64,000 nt of DNA from an uncultured Pelagibacteraceae bacterium (GTDB taxonomy: Bacteria > Pseudomonadota > Alphaproteobacteria > Pelagibacterales > Pelagibacteraceae), in assembly GCA_902561155.1 (NCBI GenBank), contig CACEOY010000001.1:62001-126000 (forward strand). The letters are read 5' to 3'. A program made the translations under genes and the position numbers. Below the pieces are notes generated by a model, which saw only the letters and a list, made by a program, of their open reading frames with translations, had not been told where the DNA came from and did no database searches. Positions within the stretch are counted from its first letter, which is position 1. Each line of letters starts with the position of its first letter. Below, in pieces: positions 46,923 through 54,395 of the stretch.

Positions 46923-47916
46923 AAAAATTGTTATTTTTAAGAATGAAAAAACTGGTGATTTAATTCATAGTTATAATGCTATAAAAAAAATAATTAGTAA
47001 TAACGTTAATCAAGAGATAATCATTTACCTCTCTCATTACAATTTTGAAATGAAATTCTTATTTGAGTCAGAAAATGTTACAATTAAACTTATTACTGAG
47101 AAAATAAGCTTAATTGATAAACTAAGAATTTTTTTTTACTTTTTGCGAAAAAAAGTAAAAAAAGTGTATATTTTTAAACCAAGTTTTTATTTATTTATCT
47201 TACCTGTATTTTTTTTGAGAATAAATTTCTATGGTATTTGTGTAAATAAAAGCTCTTATTCAAGGCCACCAAAGATTTTAAGAAGATTTTTGACGGATTA
47301 TGTTGTAAATGATAGAGGAACGACCAAAATAAGACCATCGATACATGATTTACATCTACAATTGATAGGTGAAGGAGGTAATTCTTATAAATTTTCCTCA
47401 TTTAATAATAAAACTATAAATGATAATAAAAAATATTTATTTATACATTTTAATAAGTTTAAATTTAATTTACTCAATTGGGATATAGATGAATTGTTTT
47501 TAATAGTAGATGAGATTAAAAAATATTTTGATTATATAATATTAACAAATGATTTAAATGATAATGAGACTAATAGCATATTATCGAAAAAATATTCAGA
47601 TTTTAATACTACAAAAGTTAAATATTATCCTAATATTAGAGGTAAATCTTTATTCGAACTAATTGGTAAAGCTAAATTGGTGTTATCTTTTCATGGTATG
47701 ATAACATCAATAGGTGCTTTACAAAATACTAAAGTATTAGATCTTTTTAATTGTGAAATAAATAGTAAAAAGGATTTTTATAGATACAAAAATGCTTTTC
47801 ATGAGTTTAAACCAAAACTAGACAATTACGAATTTACAATTCCTAAGAAAGATTATTTAACAACGCTAAAAAAAATTAATAATATAATCAAAAATGGAAG
47901 AAAAATTAATAGTTAG
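46915..47916 (+). CDS. Heptosyltransferase-like (GT9) glycosyltransferase
   Basis: A 333-residue protein with weak resemblance to ADP-heptose:LPS heptosyltransferases. The start KIVIFKNEKTGDLIHSYNAIKKI corresponds to the family's GD-L/I-hydrophobic-x3-AI-xx-L acceptor loop, and SLFELIGKAKLVLSFHGMITSIGALQNTKVLDLF, read in parts, corresponds to the donor-site region (usually DSGxxHxAAALGxPxVxLF). The usual Asp-Ser-Gly is replaced by FHGMITS. A hydrophobic stretch near residues 95-120 may be membrane-associated. Overlaps both neighbours (8 and 23 bp). Confidence 0.55.
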   Translation: MNEKIVIFKNEKTGDLIHSYNAIKKIISNNVNQEIIIYLSHYNFEMKFLFESENVTIKLITEKISLIDKLRIFFYFLRKKVKKVYIFKPSFYLFILPVFFLRINFYGICVNKSSYSRPPKILRRFLTDYVVNDRGTTKIRPSIHDLHLQLIGEGGNSYKFSSFNNKTINDNKKYLFIHFNKFKFNLLNWDIDELFLIVDEIKKYFDYIILTNDLNDNETNSILSKKYSDFNTTKVKYYPNIRGKSLFELIGKAKLVLSFHGMITSIGALQNTKVLDLFNCEINSKKDFYRYKNAFHEFKPKLDNYEFTIPKKDYLTTLKKINNIIKNGRKINS

Positions 47917-48829
47917 ACTGTCTAACAACTTGGGTAATCAAATGTTTATGTATGCCGCTGGCTATGCAGCATCTAAAAGAATGAAAAGAAATTTTTATTT
48001 TGATAATGTTTCATCATATGAATCTTATAAAAATAAATCGAAATATAGTTTAGACAGATTCAACCTTATTGAAAAACCTGTTGATAAAAAATACCTTTTT
48101 GATGGGCTATCAGGTTATATAAAAAGAAAATTTTTAAAAAATATTGATATTTTAAAATCTAGTAAAAATTTCTTGTTAGAAAAAAATGATCCAAAAAAAA
48201 AAACTTTTTATGATGAAAAACTTTTTAAATCTAATTATGCAAATACTATTTATATGGAGGGATATTTTGAGTCAGAAAAATACTTTTTAGACTTTAAGGA
48301 TGAAATTAAAAAACAATTTGTACCCAAACAATATAATGATTTTTTAAATAATGATTATTTATCAAAAATAAAAAAAACTGAATCTGTTTCATTATGTATT
48401 AGACAAAATAGATTTTCAGAAAAGTATAAAAAAATAAGTATTAAAGATAATGAAAAATCAAATATATTTGTATCTGATCAAGTTAACTATATTCACAAGG
48501 CTATTTCATATTTTAAAAGCAAATTAAATAATCCAGTTTTTTATTTATGGTCAAATAGTTTAAAAGACTTAGAAAACAAACTTAATATAAAGGATTTAAT
48601 ATTAATTGATAATAAAGATATTAATGACGAAATAGAGAGAATGCATTGCGACCTTTACTTAATGACAAATTGTAAACATTTTGCTGTTATTCCATCAGCT
48701 TTTAACTGGTGGGGATGTTGGCTATCAAATAACAGAAATGGTATAATTTTAAGACCTAATAACAAATATTTTTCAAATTTAGAGATAAAAAATAAAGATT
48801 ATTGGCCTTTAAATTGGAAGGAAATTTAA
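47894..48829 (+). CDS. Alpha-1,2-fucosyltransferase-like protein (GT11)
   Basis: A 311-residue protein whose N-terminus LIVRLSNNLGNQMFMYAAGYA is the GT11 hallmark, followed by YSLDRFNL. The C-terminal VIPSAFNWWGCWLSNNRNG matches the SxFSWWGAWL donor region. The middle motif that is HxRRxD in active GT11 enzymes reads CIRQNR here (near residue 170), so the sugar donor or activity may differ. It would transfer fucose or a related sugar to a glycan. It is preceded by a 23-bp overlap with the GT9-like gene. Confidence 0.75.
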   Translation: MEEKLIVRLSNNLGNQMFMYAAGYAASKRMKRNFYFDNVSSYESYKNKSKYSLDRFNLIEKPVDKKYLFDGLSGYIKRKFLKNIDILKSSKNFLLEKNDPKKKTFYDEKLFKSNYANTIYMEGYFESEKYFLDFKDEIKKQFVPKQYNDFLNNDYLSKIKKTESVSLCIRQNRFSEKYKKISIKDNEKSNIFVSDQVNYIHKAISYFKSKLNNPVFYLWSNSLKDLENKLNIKDLILIDNKDINDEIERMHCDLYLMTNCKHFAVIPSAFNWWGCWLSNNRNGIILRPNNKYFSNLEIKNKDYWPLNWKEI

Positions 48830-48830
48830 G

Positions 48831-49517
48831 ATGTTAAGTTTAAAAGAAATAGGTTCAAAATATCCAACTAACAAAAACGATTATGGATTTTTGGATATTT
48901 ATGAAAATTATTTTAAAAATTTAAGAAATAAAAATTTAAATATCTTAGAAATAGGAGTGGATAAGGGAGATAGCTTAAGATTATGGAGAGAATATTTTAT
49001 CAACTCTAGAATTTGTGGTTTAGATATAGACAAAAAAGATTTTGTTATTCAGAATGTTGAAATTTATCAAGGCGATCAAAATGATAAGATTTTATTAAAT
49101 AAGATTGCAAAAAAATACGGTAAATTTGATATTATTATCGATGATGGCTCGCATGTTTCTAAGCATATAATTAATTCTTTTAACTATTTATTTGATCATT
49201 TAAGGCAAGATGGTATTTATATTGTTGAAGATTTACAAACCTCTTATATACCTAGATATGGTGGTAGTAGAATAAACTTAATTAAAAAAAACTCATCAAT
49301 GAATTTTTTTAAAAGCTTATCAGACTCAATAAATTATGAAAATTTTGATAGACCTTTCTTTAAGAAACATCGTTTTGATGGATTAATTAAGTCTATCCAT
49401 TTTTATCAAAATATTGTTTTTGTTTTTAAAGGACAAAGTGCTAAATATTTCCACCAAAATGTAAAAATTAATTTTTTAGATAGATTAAAAAAAATGTTAT
49501 CATTTTTTTTTAGGTAA
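48831..49517 (+). CDS. SAM-dependent methyltransferase (CmcI/rhamnosyl O-methyltransferase-like)
   Basis: A 228-residue class I methyltransferase. The SAM motif is LNILEIGVDKGDSLRLWREY, the ribose-binding acid follows in CGLDIDKKD, and DIIIDDGSHVSKHIINSFNYL carries the metal/His residues common to CmcI-like and macrocin/rhamnosyl O-methyltransferases. IYIVEDLQTSYIPRYGG completes the core. In this setting, sugar O-methylation is the best guess. Its 3' end overlaps the convergent FkbM gene by 18 bp. Confidence 0.78.
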   Translation: MLSLKEIGSKYPTNKNDYGFLDIYENYFKNLRNKNLNILEIGVDKGDSLRLWREYFINSRICGLDIDKKDFVIQNVEIYQGDQNDKILLNKIAKKYGKFDIIIDDGSHVSKHIINSFNYLFDHLRQDGIYIVEDLQTSYIPRYGGSRINLIKKNSSMNFFKSLSDSINYENFDRPFFKKHRFDGLIKSIHFYQNIVFVFKGQSAKYFHQNVKINFLDRLKKMLSFFFR

Positions 49518-50249
49518 AAAAATAAAATTATTTTCTGTATTATCTTTATTTATCTTATCAATACTTATCAAATTTTCTTTAAAAAAATAATAACAGTCGT
49601 AATTTAAATTTTTGATAAAATTGATTGTTTCTATCACGGGTATTTTTGTATGCCGCTCTTCTATCTCAATAAGCATTACTGGTTTATTTTCTTTAATTAA
49701 ATACTTTCCACCCATCAAAACATTTTTTTCGTGCCCCTCCACATCTATCTTTATAAATCCAATTTTATTTTTTATTGAAATATCGTCTAATTTACGTGTT
49801 TTAATTGGTACTTTTTTATATTCTCTTATAACATTGTCAGGATGCATAGTTGCTGCTCCTAATTGAAATAATTCTTCAATATTTTCTTTAAATAATGATT
49901 TTGATCTGATAGGTAATTTTAATTCAGTTTCTCCATTATTATCTGATAAAGCATAATTATATAATTTTATATTTCTAATAATTTTTTTTAAGTTTTTATT
50001 AAGATAAGGAAATAGTAGGGGATTAGGTTCAAAAGAATGAATATACTTAAAATTTTGAGATAATTTATAAGAATATACTCCTCTATATACTCCAATATCT
50101 AGTGCATCTTTAGATTTATCTGCAAATTTTTCTATTATATTAAGTTCTTTTTCGTATCCTTTGCTAATTGCTCTTTTTAATCTTTTCTTCAATAAGTAAC
50201 TTTCAGAAAAAAAAAGCTTCTTTAATAAAAACTCAACATCTTTAATCAT
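49500..50249 (-). CDS. FkbM-family methyltransferase
   Basis: A 249-residue protein with the FkbM-family pattern: KDALDIGVYRGVYSYKLSQ (SAM site, motif I), YIHSFEPNPLLFPYLNKNL (motif II Glu), and GFIKIDVEGHEKNVLMGG near the C-terminal half. These enzymes O-methylate sugars or lipids, often in polysaccharide clusters. Its ATG overlaps the stop of the upstream integrase gene (ATGA, 50246-50249), so it probably depends on the integrase promoter. It is convergent with the previous methyltransferase. Confidence 0.85.
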   Translation of the reverse strand: MIKDVEFLLKKLFFSESYLLKKRLKRAISKGYEKELNIIEKFADKSKDALDIGVYRGVYSYKLSQNFKYIHSFEPNPLLFPYLNKNLKKIIRNIKLYNYALSDNNGETELKLPIRSKSLFKENIEELFQLGAATMHPDNVIREYKKVPIKTRKLDDISIKNKIGFIKIDVEGHEKNVLMGGKYLIKENKPVMLIEIEERHTKIPVIETINFIKNLNYDCYYFFKENLISIDKINKDNTENNFIFLPKKK

Positions 50250-51199
50250 ATTTTTATTTTATTTAATGCGTTATTTTTAAATATATTTGCTTCCCTTATA
50301 TATCGTCTTACCATTTGTGTTGTTTTATGACCTGTCATTGCCATAATGCTTCTTTCATCTGCTCCTGCTTCAGCTGCTACAGTGGCAAATCCAGACCTTA
50401 AGCTATGACCAGAAAAATTGTTATTTTCTATACCAGCTGACTTTAAACACTCTTTAATTATAAGAACCACTGATTGATCTGTTAATCTGTGTTTTGTTAA
50501 TGAGGACCCTTTTGCAAATCTTCTAAATATTGGCCCACTTTTAATTTTTGATATTTTCAACCAATTTTTTAGATTTATAACAGGACAATAAGTTTCTTTG
50601 GAAAAGTAGGGAAGGCCTTTTAACATTCCTTCTCCAAATTGATCTGTTTTAGACCTCTTGAGAGCGATTTTAACCCCTTCATTAACGAATTCAAGATCCT
50701 CATGGTCAATAGATATTAGCTCGGTTCTTCTAAAACCACCGCCAAAACCGATTAATATCAATGTCTTATTTCTTAGTTTTACAATTTCTTCATTATCTTG
50801 TTTATCTATTACATTAATTATTTCTTTTAAATGACTGATTAATATAGGTTTTTTACCTGTTTGTTTGCTACCTTTAATTCTCTTTATACCCATTAAATTC
50901 TCTATAATTACTGGATGTTTTGTATCTAGATAATGACCTTTAATCTTATGAACAATCCCTATAGACACCAGCCTACGCCTCAAAGTACTGATTTTTGACG
51001 ATTTAGATAAGTGTGTTAAGTATAAGGATACTATTTTTGGATCTGTTGGCATTGATTTAAAACTATGTTTAGCACAAAAACCTGCAAAATCTTTAAAATC
51101 TGATCTGTAAGCTCTCAAGGTATTACTGGCTTTAGAGGTTTTAAGGTTGTTTAATGTTTCCTCATGTAAAGCTTTTATGTCAGTTGTCAGTTCATTCAT
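50246..51199 (-). CDS. Tyrosine recombinase/integrase
   Basis: A 317-residue site-specific recombinase. An N-terminal SAM-like core-binding domain covers about residues 10-100 (NTLRAYRSDFKDFAGFC). The catalytic domain has all key residues: Arg157 (FRRTEL), Lys184 (SKTD), His265 and Arg268 (HSLRSG), His291 (GHKT) and the nucleophile Tyr300 (VRRYIRE). No arm-binding domain is evident, which is more like Xer- or small-island recombinases than phage lambda Int. It is followed by a translationally coupled FkbM gene, and a 35-bp dyad lies just upstream of its ATG. Confidence 0.92.
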   Translation of the reverse strand: MNELTTDIKALHEETLNNLKTSKASNTLRAYRSDFKDFAGFCAKHSFKSMPTDPKIVSLYLTHLSKSSKISTLRRRLVSIGIVHKIKGHYLDTKHPVIIENLMGIKRIKGSKQTGKKPILISHLKEIINVIDKQDNEEIVKLRNKTLILIGFGGGFRRTELISIDHEDLEFVNEGVKIALKRSKTDQFGEGMLKGLPYFSKETYCPVINLKNWLKISKIKSGPIFRRFAKGSSLTKHRLTDQSVVLIIKECLKSAGIENNNFSGHSLRSGFATVAAEAGADERSIMAMTGHKTTQMVRRYIREANIFKNNALNKIKI

Positions 51200-51202
51200 A
51201 TC

Positions 51203-51237
51203 ATTACTATCGATAACAATTAATTATCATTAGTAAT
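51203..51237. repeat. 35-bp inverted repeat upstream of the integrase (operator or recombination core site)
   Basis: Two 14-bp arms, 51203-51216 and 51224-51237, are inverted copies matching at 12 of 14 positions (outer ATTACTA/TAGTAAT and inner GATAA/TTATC are perfect) around a 7-bp centre. The inner arm ends ATAA and TTAT flanking a short spacer are reminiscent of Xer-type core sites. The dyad spans from the -10 region to 4 bases before the integrase ATG, so an operator for autoregulation is equally possible. Confidence 0.6.
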
Positions 51238-51261
51238 ATAATAACTCATTTTAGAAGTCAA
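51233..51261 (-). promoter_or_regulatory. Putative promoter of the integrase-fkbM unit
   Basis: On the minus strand TTGACT (51261..51256) and TATTAC (51238..51233) are 17 bp apart. The predicted start near 51226 lies inside the 35-bp dyad, about 27 nt before the integrase ATG. Confidence 0.5.
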
Positions 51262-51283
51262 GCAAATAAGTTAAAATAATTTT

Positions 51284-51448
51284 ATGCTTAAATATATAAT
51301 TTTAGGTTTATCAGTTCCGATCGTAGCTTTTTTTTTAATGTATCTTTGGGAAAAATTAAAAAACAAAAGTAGAAATTTAACTTTAACAACAGGTGTAGCT
51401 ATTTTAATTGTTGGAATTTTATTAATTATAGCGTTATTAATTGATTAA
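51284..51448 (+). CDS. Small two-span membrane protein
   Basis: A 54-residue ORF with a start ATG at 51284, three bases before the next gene. It consists of two hydrophobic segments (about residues 4-21 and 37-53) joined by a basic loop (EKLKNKSRN), so an inner-membrane hairpin protein is predicted. The order of charge suggests the loop is cytoplasmic. No family is recognised. The absence of rare codons and the tight spacing with the following gene support that it is real, but a short AT-rich hydrophobic ORF can occur by chance. Confidence 0.55.
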   Translation: MLKYIILGLSVPIVAFFLMYLWEKLKNKSRNLTLTTGVAILIVGILLIIALLID

Positions 51449-51451
51449 ATT

Positions 51452-51853
51452 ATGTTTGAGAGCAGGAAAAGAGTTGTTCTAGATAGAGGGCCAAGCTGGC
51501 CAGATTACGACAAAGCAGAGCCATTTATGATTAGATATTATGTTTTATTTCGTAAAAGGCCCAAATGGTTTCCGTTCAATATACTAGTTCATAAAATACT
51601 TAAAGATGACAATGGCAGTTTACATGATCATTATTGGTCATATATTACAATCATATTAAAAGGCGGTTATTGGGAAACTACTGATAAAGGTACTTTTTGG
51701 AGAGGTCCTGGATACATTGGTTTCAGGAAAAACACGGATAAACATAGCCTTAAACTAAAGGATAATAAGTCTGCGTGGACTATTATGCTGGTTGGTCCCC
51801 ACCACTCTAGCAAAACAAGTTCAAAATATCAAAATGAAGCTGAAAGGCACTGA
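51452..51853 (+). CDS. Cupin-like protein of unknown function
   Basis: A 133-residue protein with features of a small cupin. SLHDHYWSYITIILKGGYWE contains an HDH pair followed by the characteristic LKGGYWE turn, and RGPGYIGFRKNTDKHSLKL contributes a second His, giving a possible three-His metal site. AWTIMLVGPHH follows. Similar short proteins occur in marine bacteria and phages, but I cannot assign a reaction. The gene lies 3 bp after the small membrane-protein gene and overlaps the DNA-alkyltransferase gene by 20 bp. Confidence 0.65.
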   Translation: MFESRKRVVLDRGPSWPDYDKAEPFMIRYYVLFRKRPKWFPFNILVHKILKDDNGSLHDHYWSYITIILKGGYWETTDKGTFWRGPGYIGFRKNTDKHSLKLKDNKSAWTIMLVGPHHSSKTSSKYQNEAERH

Positions 51854-52109
51854 TTTTCAGATTAAAGTTTGGAAGTATTTGCTTAAAATACCAAAAGGCA
51901 AGGTCAAAACCTATAAAGAGGTAGCTGTGGCCATTAAAAGCCCCTACTCAGCTCGTGCTGTGGGCAATGCAGTAGGTAAAAACCCCTATGCTCCCAAAAT
52001 ACCTTGTCATAGGGTGATTAAGTCAGACGGTTCACTAGGAGGATATTCAGGTAAAGGTGGTATTCAAACTAAAAGAAAACTGCTAAAAAAGGAGGGTATA
52101 ACGCTCTAG
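51834..52109 (+). CDS. Methylated-DNA--cysteine methyltransferase domain protein (short MGMT)
   Basis: A 91-residue protein corresponding to the C-terminal DNA-binding and catalytic domain of O6-alkylguanine DNA methyltransferases. FQIKVWKYLLKIPKGKVKTY starts the domain, SARAVGNAVGKNP is the recognition helix with the Arg finger, and the acceptor is Cys58 in IPCHRVIKSDGSLGGYSGG-like sequence. The N-terminal domain is absent. Because Cys is present, alkyl transfer is expected rather than the alkyltransferase-like (Trp) function. ATG 51834 gives the family start; an upstream in-frame extension is inside the cupin gene. Confidence 0.88.
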   Translation: MKLKGTDFQIKVWKYLLKIPKGKVKTYKEVAVAIKSPYSARAVGNAVGKNPYAPKIPCHRVIKSDGSLGGYSGKGGIQTKRKLLKKEGITL

Positions 52110-52207
52110 AATTGTTGTTTGACGTGCGTTTTAGCATAATTCTCAATCATTGATTGCTTCTTTTGTTTACTCGCGGCCCAGTTGTACCATAGAATATAAA
52201 ATCGCAA
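52106..52207 (-). CDS. Possible 33-residue ORF or gene remnant in the intergenic gap
   Basis: From a TTG at 52207 the minus strand is open for 33 codons, containing WYNWAASKQKKQSMIENYAK and ending KQQF. It uses G/C-containing codons (GCC GCG, ACG CAC GTC) and a balanced amino-acid content unlike chance AT-rich DNA. There is no ATG or clear ribosome site, and its stop codon lies within the last bases of the alkyltransferase gene. It may be the 3' remnant of a lost gene or a tiny real gene. Confidence 0.2.
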   Translation of the reverse strand: MRFYILWYNWAASKQKKQSMIENYAKTHVKQQF

Positions 52208-52489
52208 AAAAAATGCTATCTATGGCCTTTTAAACGCTATATTCTCTTTATGCATTGCTCTAGAATTCGCAGTATTAGCTGCTTCTAGAGGAGCTAAAAA
52301 TGATTGGTTTTAGGGGTATTTTTAAGGTCTGATTTGACGTATTTTACTTAATATAATTTAATTTTTTCATAATATTGATTAAATATGTCAATAATACCAA
52401 TGCTTTTTTAGTTATTTTTATATTAAGGTAAGTATTATTTACTTATATATTAATAATTTACTTTAATAATTATTAATAACCCACTGTAT
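52110..52489. other. 380-bp gap between two convergent genes
   Basis: This is the longest gene-free stretch in the window. The left half holds the small minus-strand ORF; the middle holds a hairpin with a ribosome-site-like AGAGGAG and a 10-codon ORF (52300-52332). The right half, from about 52335, is very AT-rich with a short TAAGTA/TACTTA inverted repeat near 52430-52446. I see no tRNA, no tRNA fragment and no promoter that clearly serves a gene. Confidence 0.6.
52258..52290 (+). other. Stem-loop with Shine-Dalgarno-like sequence, followed by a 10-codon ORF
   Basis: CTCTAGAA (52258-52265) pairs perfectly with TTCTAGAG (52283-52290); inside, GCAG (52269-52272) pairs with CTGC (52279-52282) around a 6-nt loop, with a 3-nt bulge on the 5' side. 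Directly after, GAGGAG precedes an ATG at 52300 by 6-7 nt, opening a reading frame of ten codons (to 52332). No U-run follows, so an ordinary terminator is unlikely. Confidence 0.4.
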
Positions 52490-53389
52490 TTATTGGAAAA
52501 AACGTAGACTTATATAAACAATAATAGGAACAGAAATAAAAGACATTAAAGTCGAAGTAACTATAACACTTGCTACGTTATCTACTGCCCTCTTTTTTGA
52601 ATACATGGATCCAACTAAATAAGTTAAAACTGCACTTGGCATAGCTGATTGAATAAGTAGTACACCAGCTGCTAAACCATCTAAATTTAGTATTCTTATC
52701 AGAGCATATCCTATAATAGGCCCTATAATCACTCTAACGCCTCCAAGTATAGAAGCATGAGACCAAGAAACAACCTTTAGTCTAGTTAAAGCGATACCCA
52801 AGGACATTAAAACTAAAAATATTGTTGTGTAGGTTAATAAGAAGGTAGTGTTCTCAATATAACCAGGGACTTCCCATTCAAAATATAAAAAAATTACTGA
52901 TAAAATAATTGCATAGATAGGAACATTTTTAATAAGTATATCCAAAGAAAAACTTTTCTTTGCCAACAAAACTCCAATAGTAAAGTGAAATAAAATAATA
53001 ACTGAGGCAATGGCTGAGGCAACACCTAATCCTTCTGTACCATAAGCAAAAAGACATATAGGAATTCCCATGTTTCCCGTATTCGGCAATATCAAAGGGG
53101 GTAATTCAGTAATAGCATCTTTTTTAAGAAATAATAAAAATAACACACCTATAACTGCAAAACCGCAAATAATTATTACAGCATAAATAAAGTATTCAAT
53201 AAAAATATCTAGTGTGACACCTGTTGTGGTAATTGTATAAAAAATCATAGCGGGTGTACCTATGTTACCCGCAAAATTAGTTATAAAAGTAGTATCGAAT
53301 TTTCGATCTTTTTTGCCTAAATAATAACCCACTCCTATTACAAAAAAGACGGGAAATAGAACATCAATTAACTTTAGATAGAGCTCCAT
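52490..53389 (-). CDS. AEC-family (auxin-efflux-carrier-like) transporter
   Basis: A 299-residue membrane protein with about ten segments in two halves. The start (VLFPVFFVIGVGYYLGKK) and the repeated NxGNxGxP-type motif, here LPNTGNMGIPICLFAYG, are typical of the AEC family, which includes malonate and other organic-acid carriers. It is the last gene of the minus-strand run that contains the DMSP genes and shares one base with the SbmA-like gene. Substrate unknown; its position makes an organic-acid or DMSP-related compound worth considering. Confidence 0.85.
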   Translation of the reverse strand: MELYLKLIDVLFPVFFVIGVGYYLGKKDRKFDTTFITNFAGNIGTPAMIFYTITTTGVTLDIFIEYFIYAVIIICGFAVIGVLFLLFLKKDAITELPPLILPNTGNMGIPICLFAYGTEGLGVASAIASVIILFHFTIGVLLAKKSFSLDILIKNVPIYAIILSVIFLYFEWEVPGYIENTTFLLTYTTIFLVLMSLGIALTRLKVVSWSHASILGGVRVIIGPIIGYALIRILNLDGLAAGVLLIQSAMPSAVLTYLVGSMYSKKRAVDNVASVIVTSTLMSFISVPIIVYISLRFFQ

Positions 53390-54393
53390 TAAGCTCTTAC
53401 ATCAGATTTTCGGGGTTTTCTCAACTTATTTCCAAAGTTAATTGCAGACTCAAATTCATTAAGACGTTTATATATAGATCTTAATTCTGTAATTCTTGTC
53501 CAATTTTGCAGAAATAAAGAAAAACTACTTTGAACTTCCCTAAAAGCCGAAGACGTTTGAATTAAAACTCCTAATGTCATTGCGCCAGTAAACAATCCAG
53601 GACCCATTAAAAGATAAGGTACTATTATCATTGTTTGGTTGTACATAATAATCCAAAGATCAAAATAACCATAATGTAAAAATAATCTATGATAATTAAA
53701 TTTTATTCCTGTGAATAATTGAAATATTGTTGGCGCTTGAACATAGTTTTTTCTATCATCTTCACCATAAACAAGTTCTTTTCTGAATGCGGCTTCTACT
53801 TTTTGATTATTATATTCTAGACCAGGAAGCTTTATTCCTACTAACCAACTTATAACTAAACCGCCTAAACTAGCGGTTAAAGAAACCCATACTAGAGATC
53901 CAGTTATATCTTTAAAAAATGGTATTACTACATTTGAAGACAGACCCCATAAAATAGGTATAAAAGCAATTAAAAGCATTATAGCTCTAACAATTTGCAA
54001 GCCTAGACTCTCAACAATTTTAGCAAAATTCATAGCATCTTCCTGTATTCTTTGAGAAGCTCCTTCAACTTTTGCGTCTACAGCTCTCCAATACGGCATA
54101 TAAGAGAATGTCATTGCTTCTCTCCATCTAAAAGCCCAAAGTCTAGTAAAATAATTGGTTATTGTATAAATAATGACGTAGGGAATAGCTAATTTCATAA
54201 ATAAATAAATACCGTCATAAAATTCTGACAATTCACGTTCTGGTGCTTTTTGCAGGAGGTCGTAAAAGCCTTTATACCACTCGTTTATTTTAACATCTAT
54301 ATATGTTTGAGCTAATAAAGATAGAATTATGAAAGCAAATCCACCCCACGACCATAATAACCATTTTTTATCTGTAAAAAAGCTTCGCCACAT
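53389..54393 (-). CDS. SbmA/BacA-like inner-membrane peptide transporter
   Basis: The 334-residue protein resembles SbmA/BacA: KINEWYKGFYDLLQKA near the N-terminus, TRLWAFRWREAMTFSYMPYW, EGASQRIQEDAMNFA, and LEYNNQKVEAAFRKELVYGEDD. Proteins of this group import proline-rich and other peptides and thiazole antibiotics by proton motive force; in rhizobia BacA also affects very-long-chain lipid A. Unlike the related YddA-type ABC proteins, no ATPase domain is fused. It is 2 bp after the NDUFS4-like gene in the same operon-like array. Confidence 0.88.
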   Translation of the reverse strand: MWRSFFTDKKWLLWSWGGFAFIILSLLAQTYIDVKINEWYKGFYDLLQKAPERELSEFYDGIYLFMKLAIPYVIIYTITNYFTRLWAFRWREAMTFSYMPYWRAVDAKVEGASQRIQEDAMNFAKIVESLGLQIVRAIMLLIAFIPILWGLSSNVVIPFFKDITGSLVWVSLTASLGGLVISWLVGIKLPGLEYNNQKVEAAFRKELVYGEDDRKNYVQAPTIFQLFTGIKFNYHRLFLHYGYFDLWIIMYNQTMIIVPYLLMGPGLFTGAMTLGVLIQTSSAFREVQSSFSLFLQNWTRITELRSIYKRLNEFESAINFGNKLRKPRKSDVRA

Positions 54394-54395
54394 AA

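Noticed and set aside
52420-52450. TAAGTA/TACTTA inverted repeat as a terminator
   Set aside because: The 6-bp A/T-only stem is weak and such repeats are expected by chance in this AT-rich stretch.
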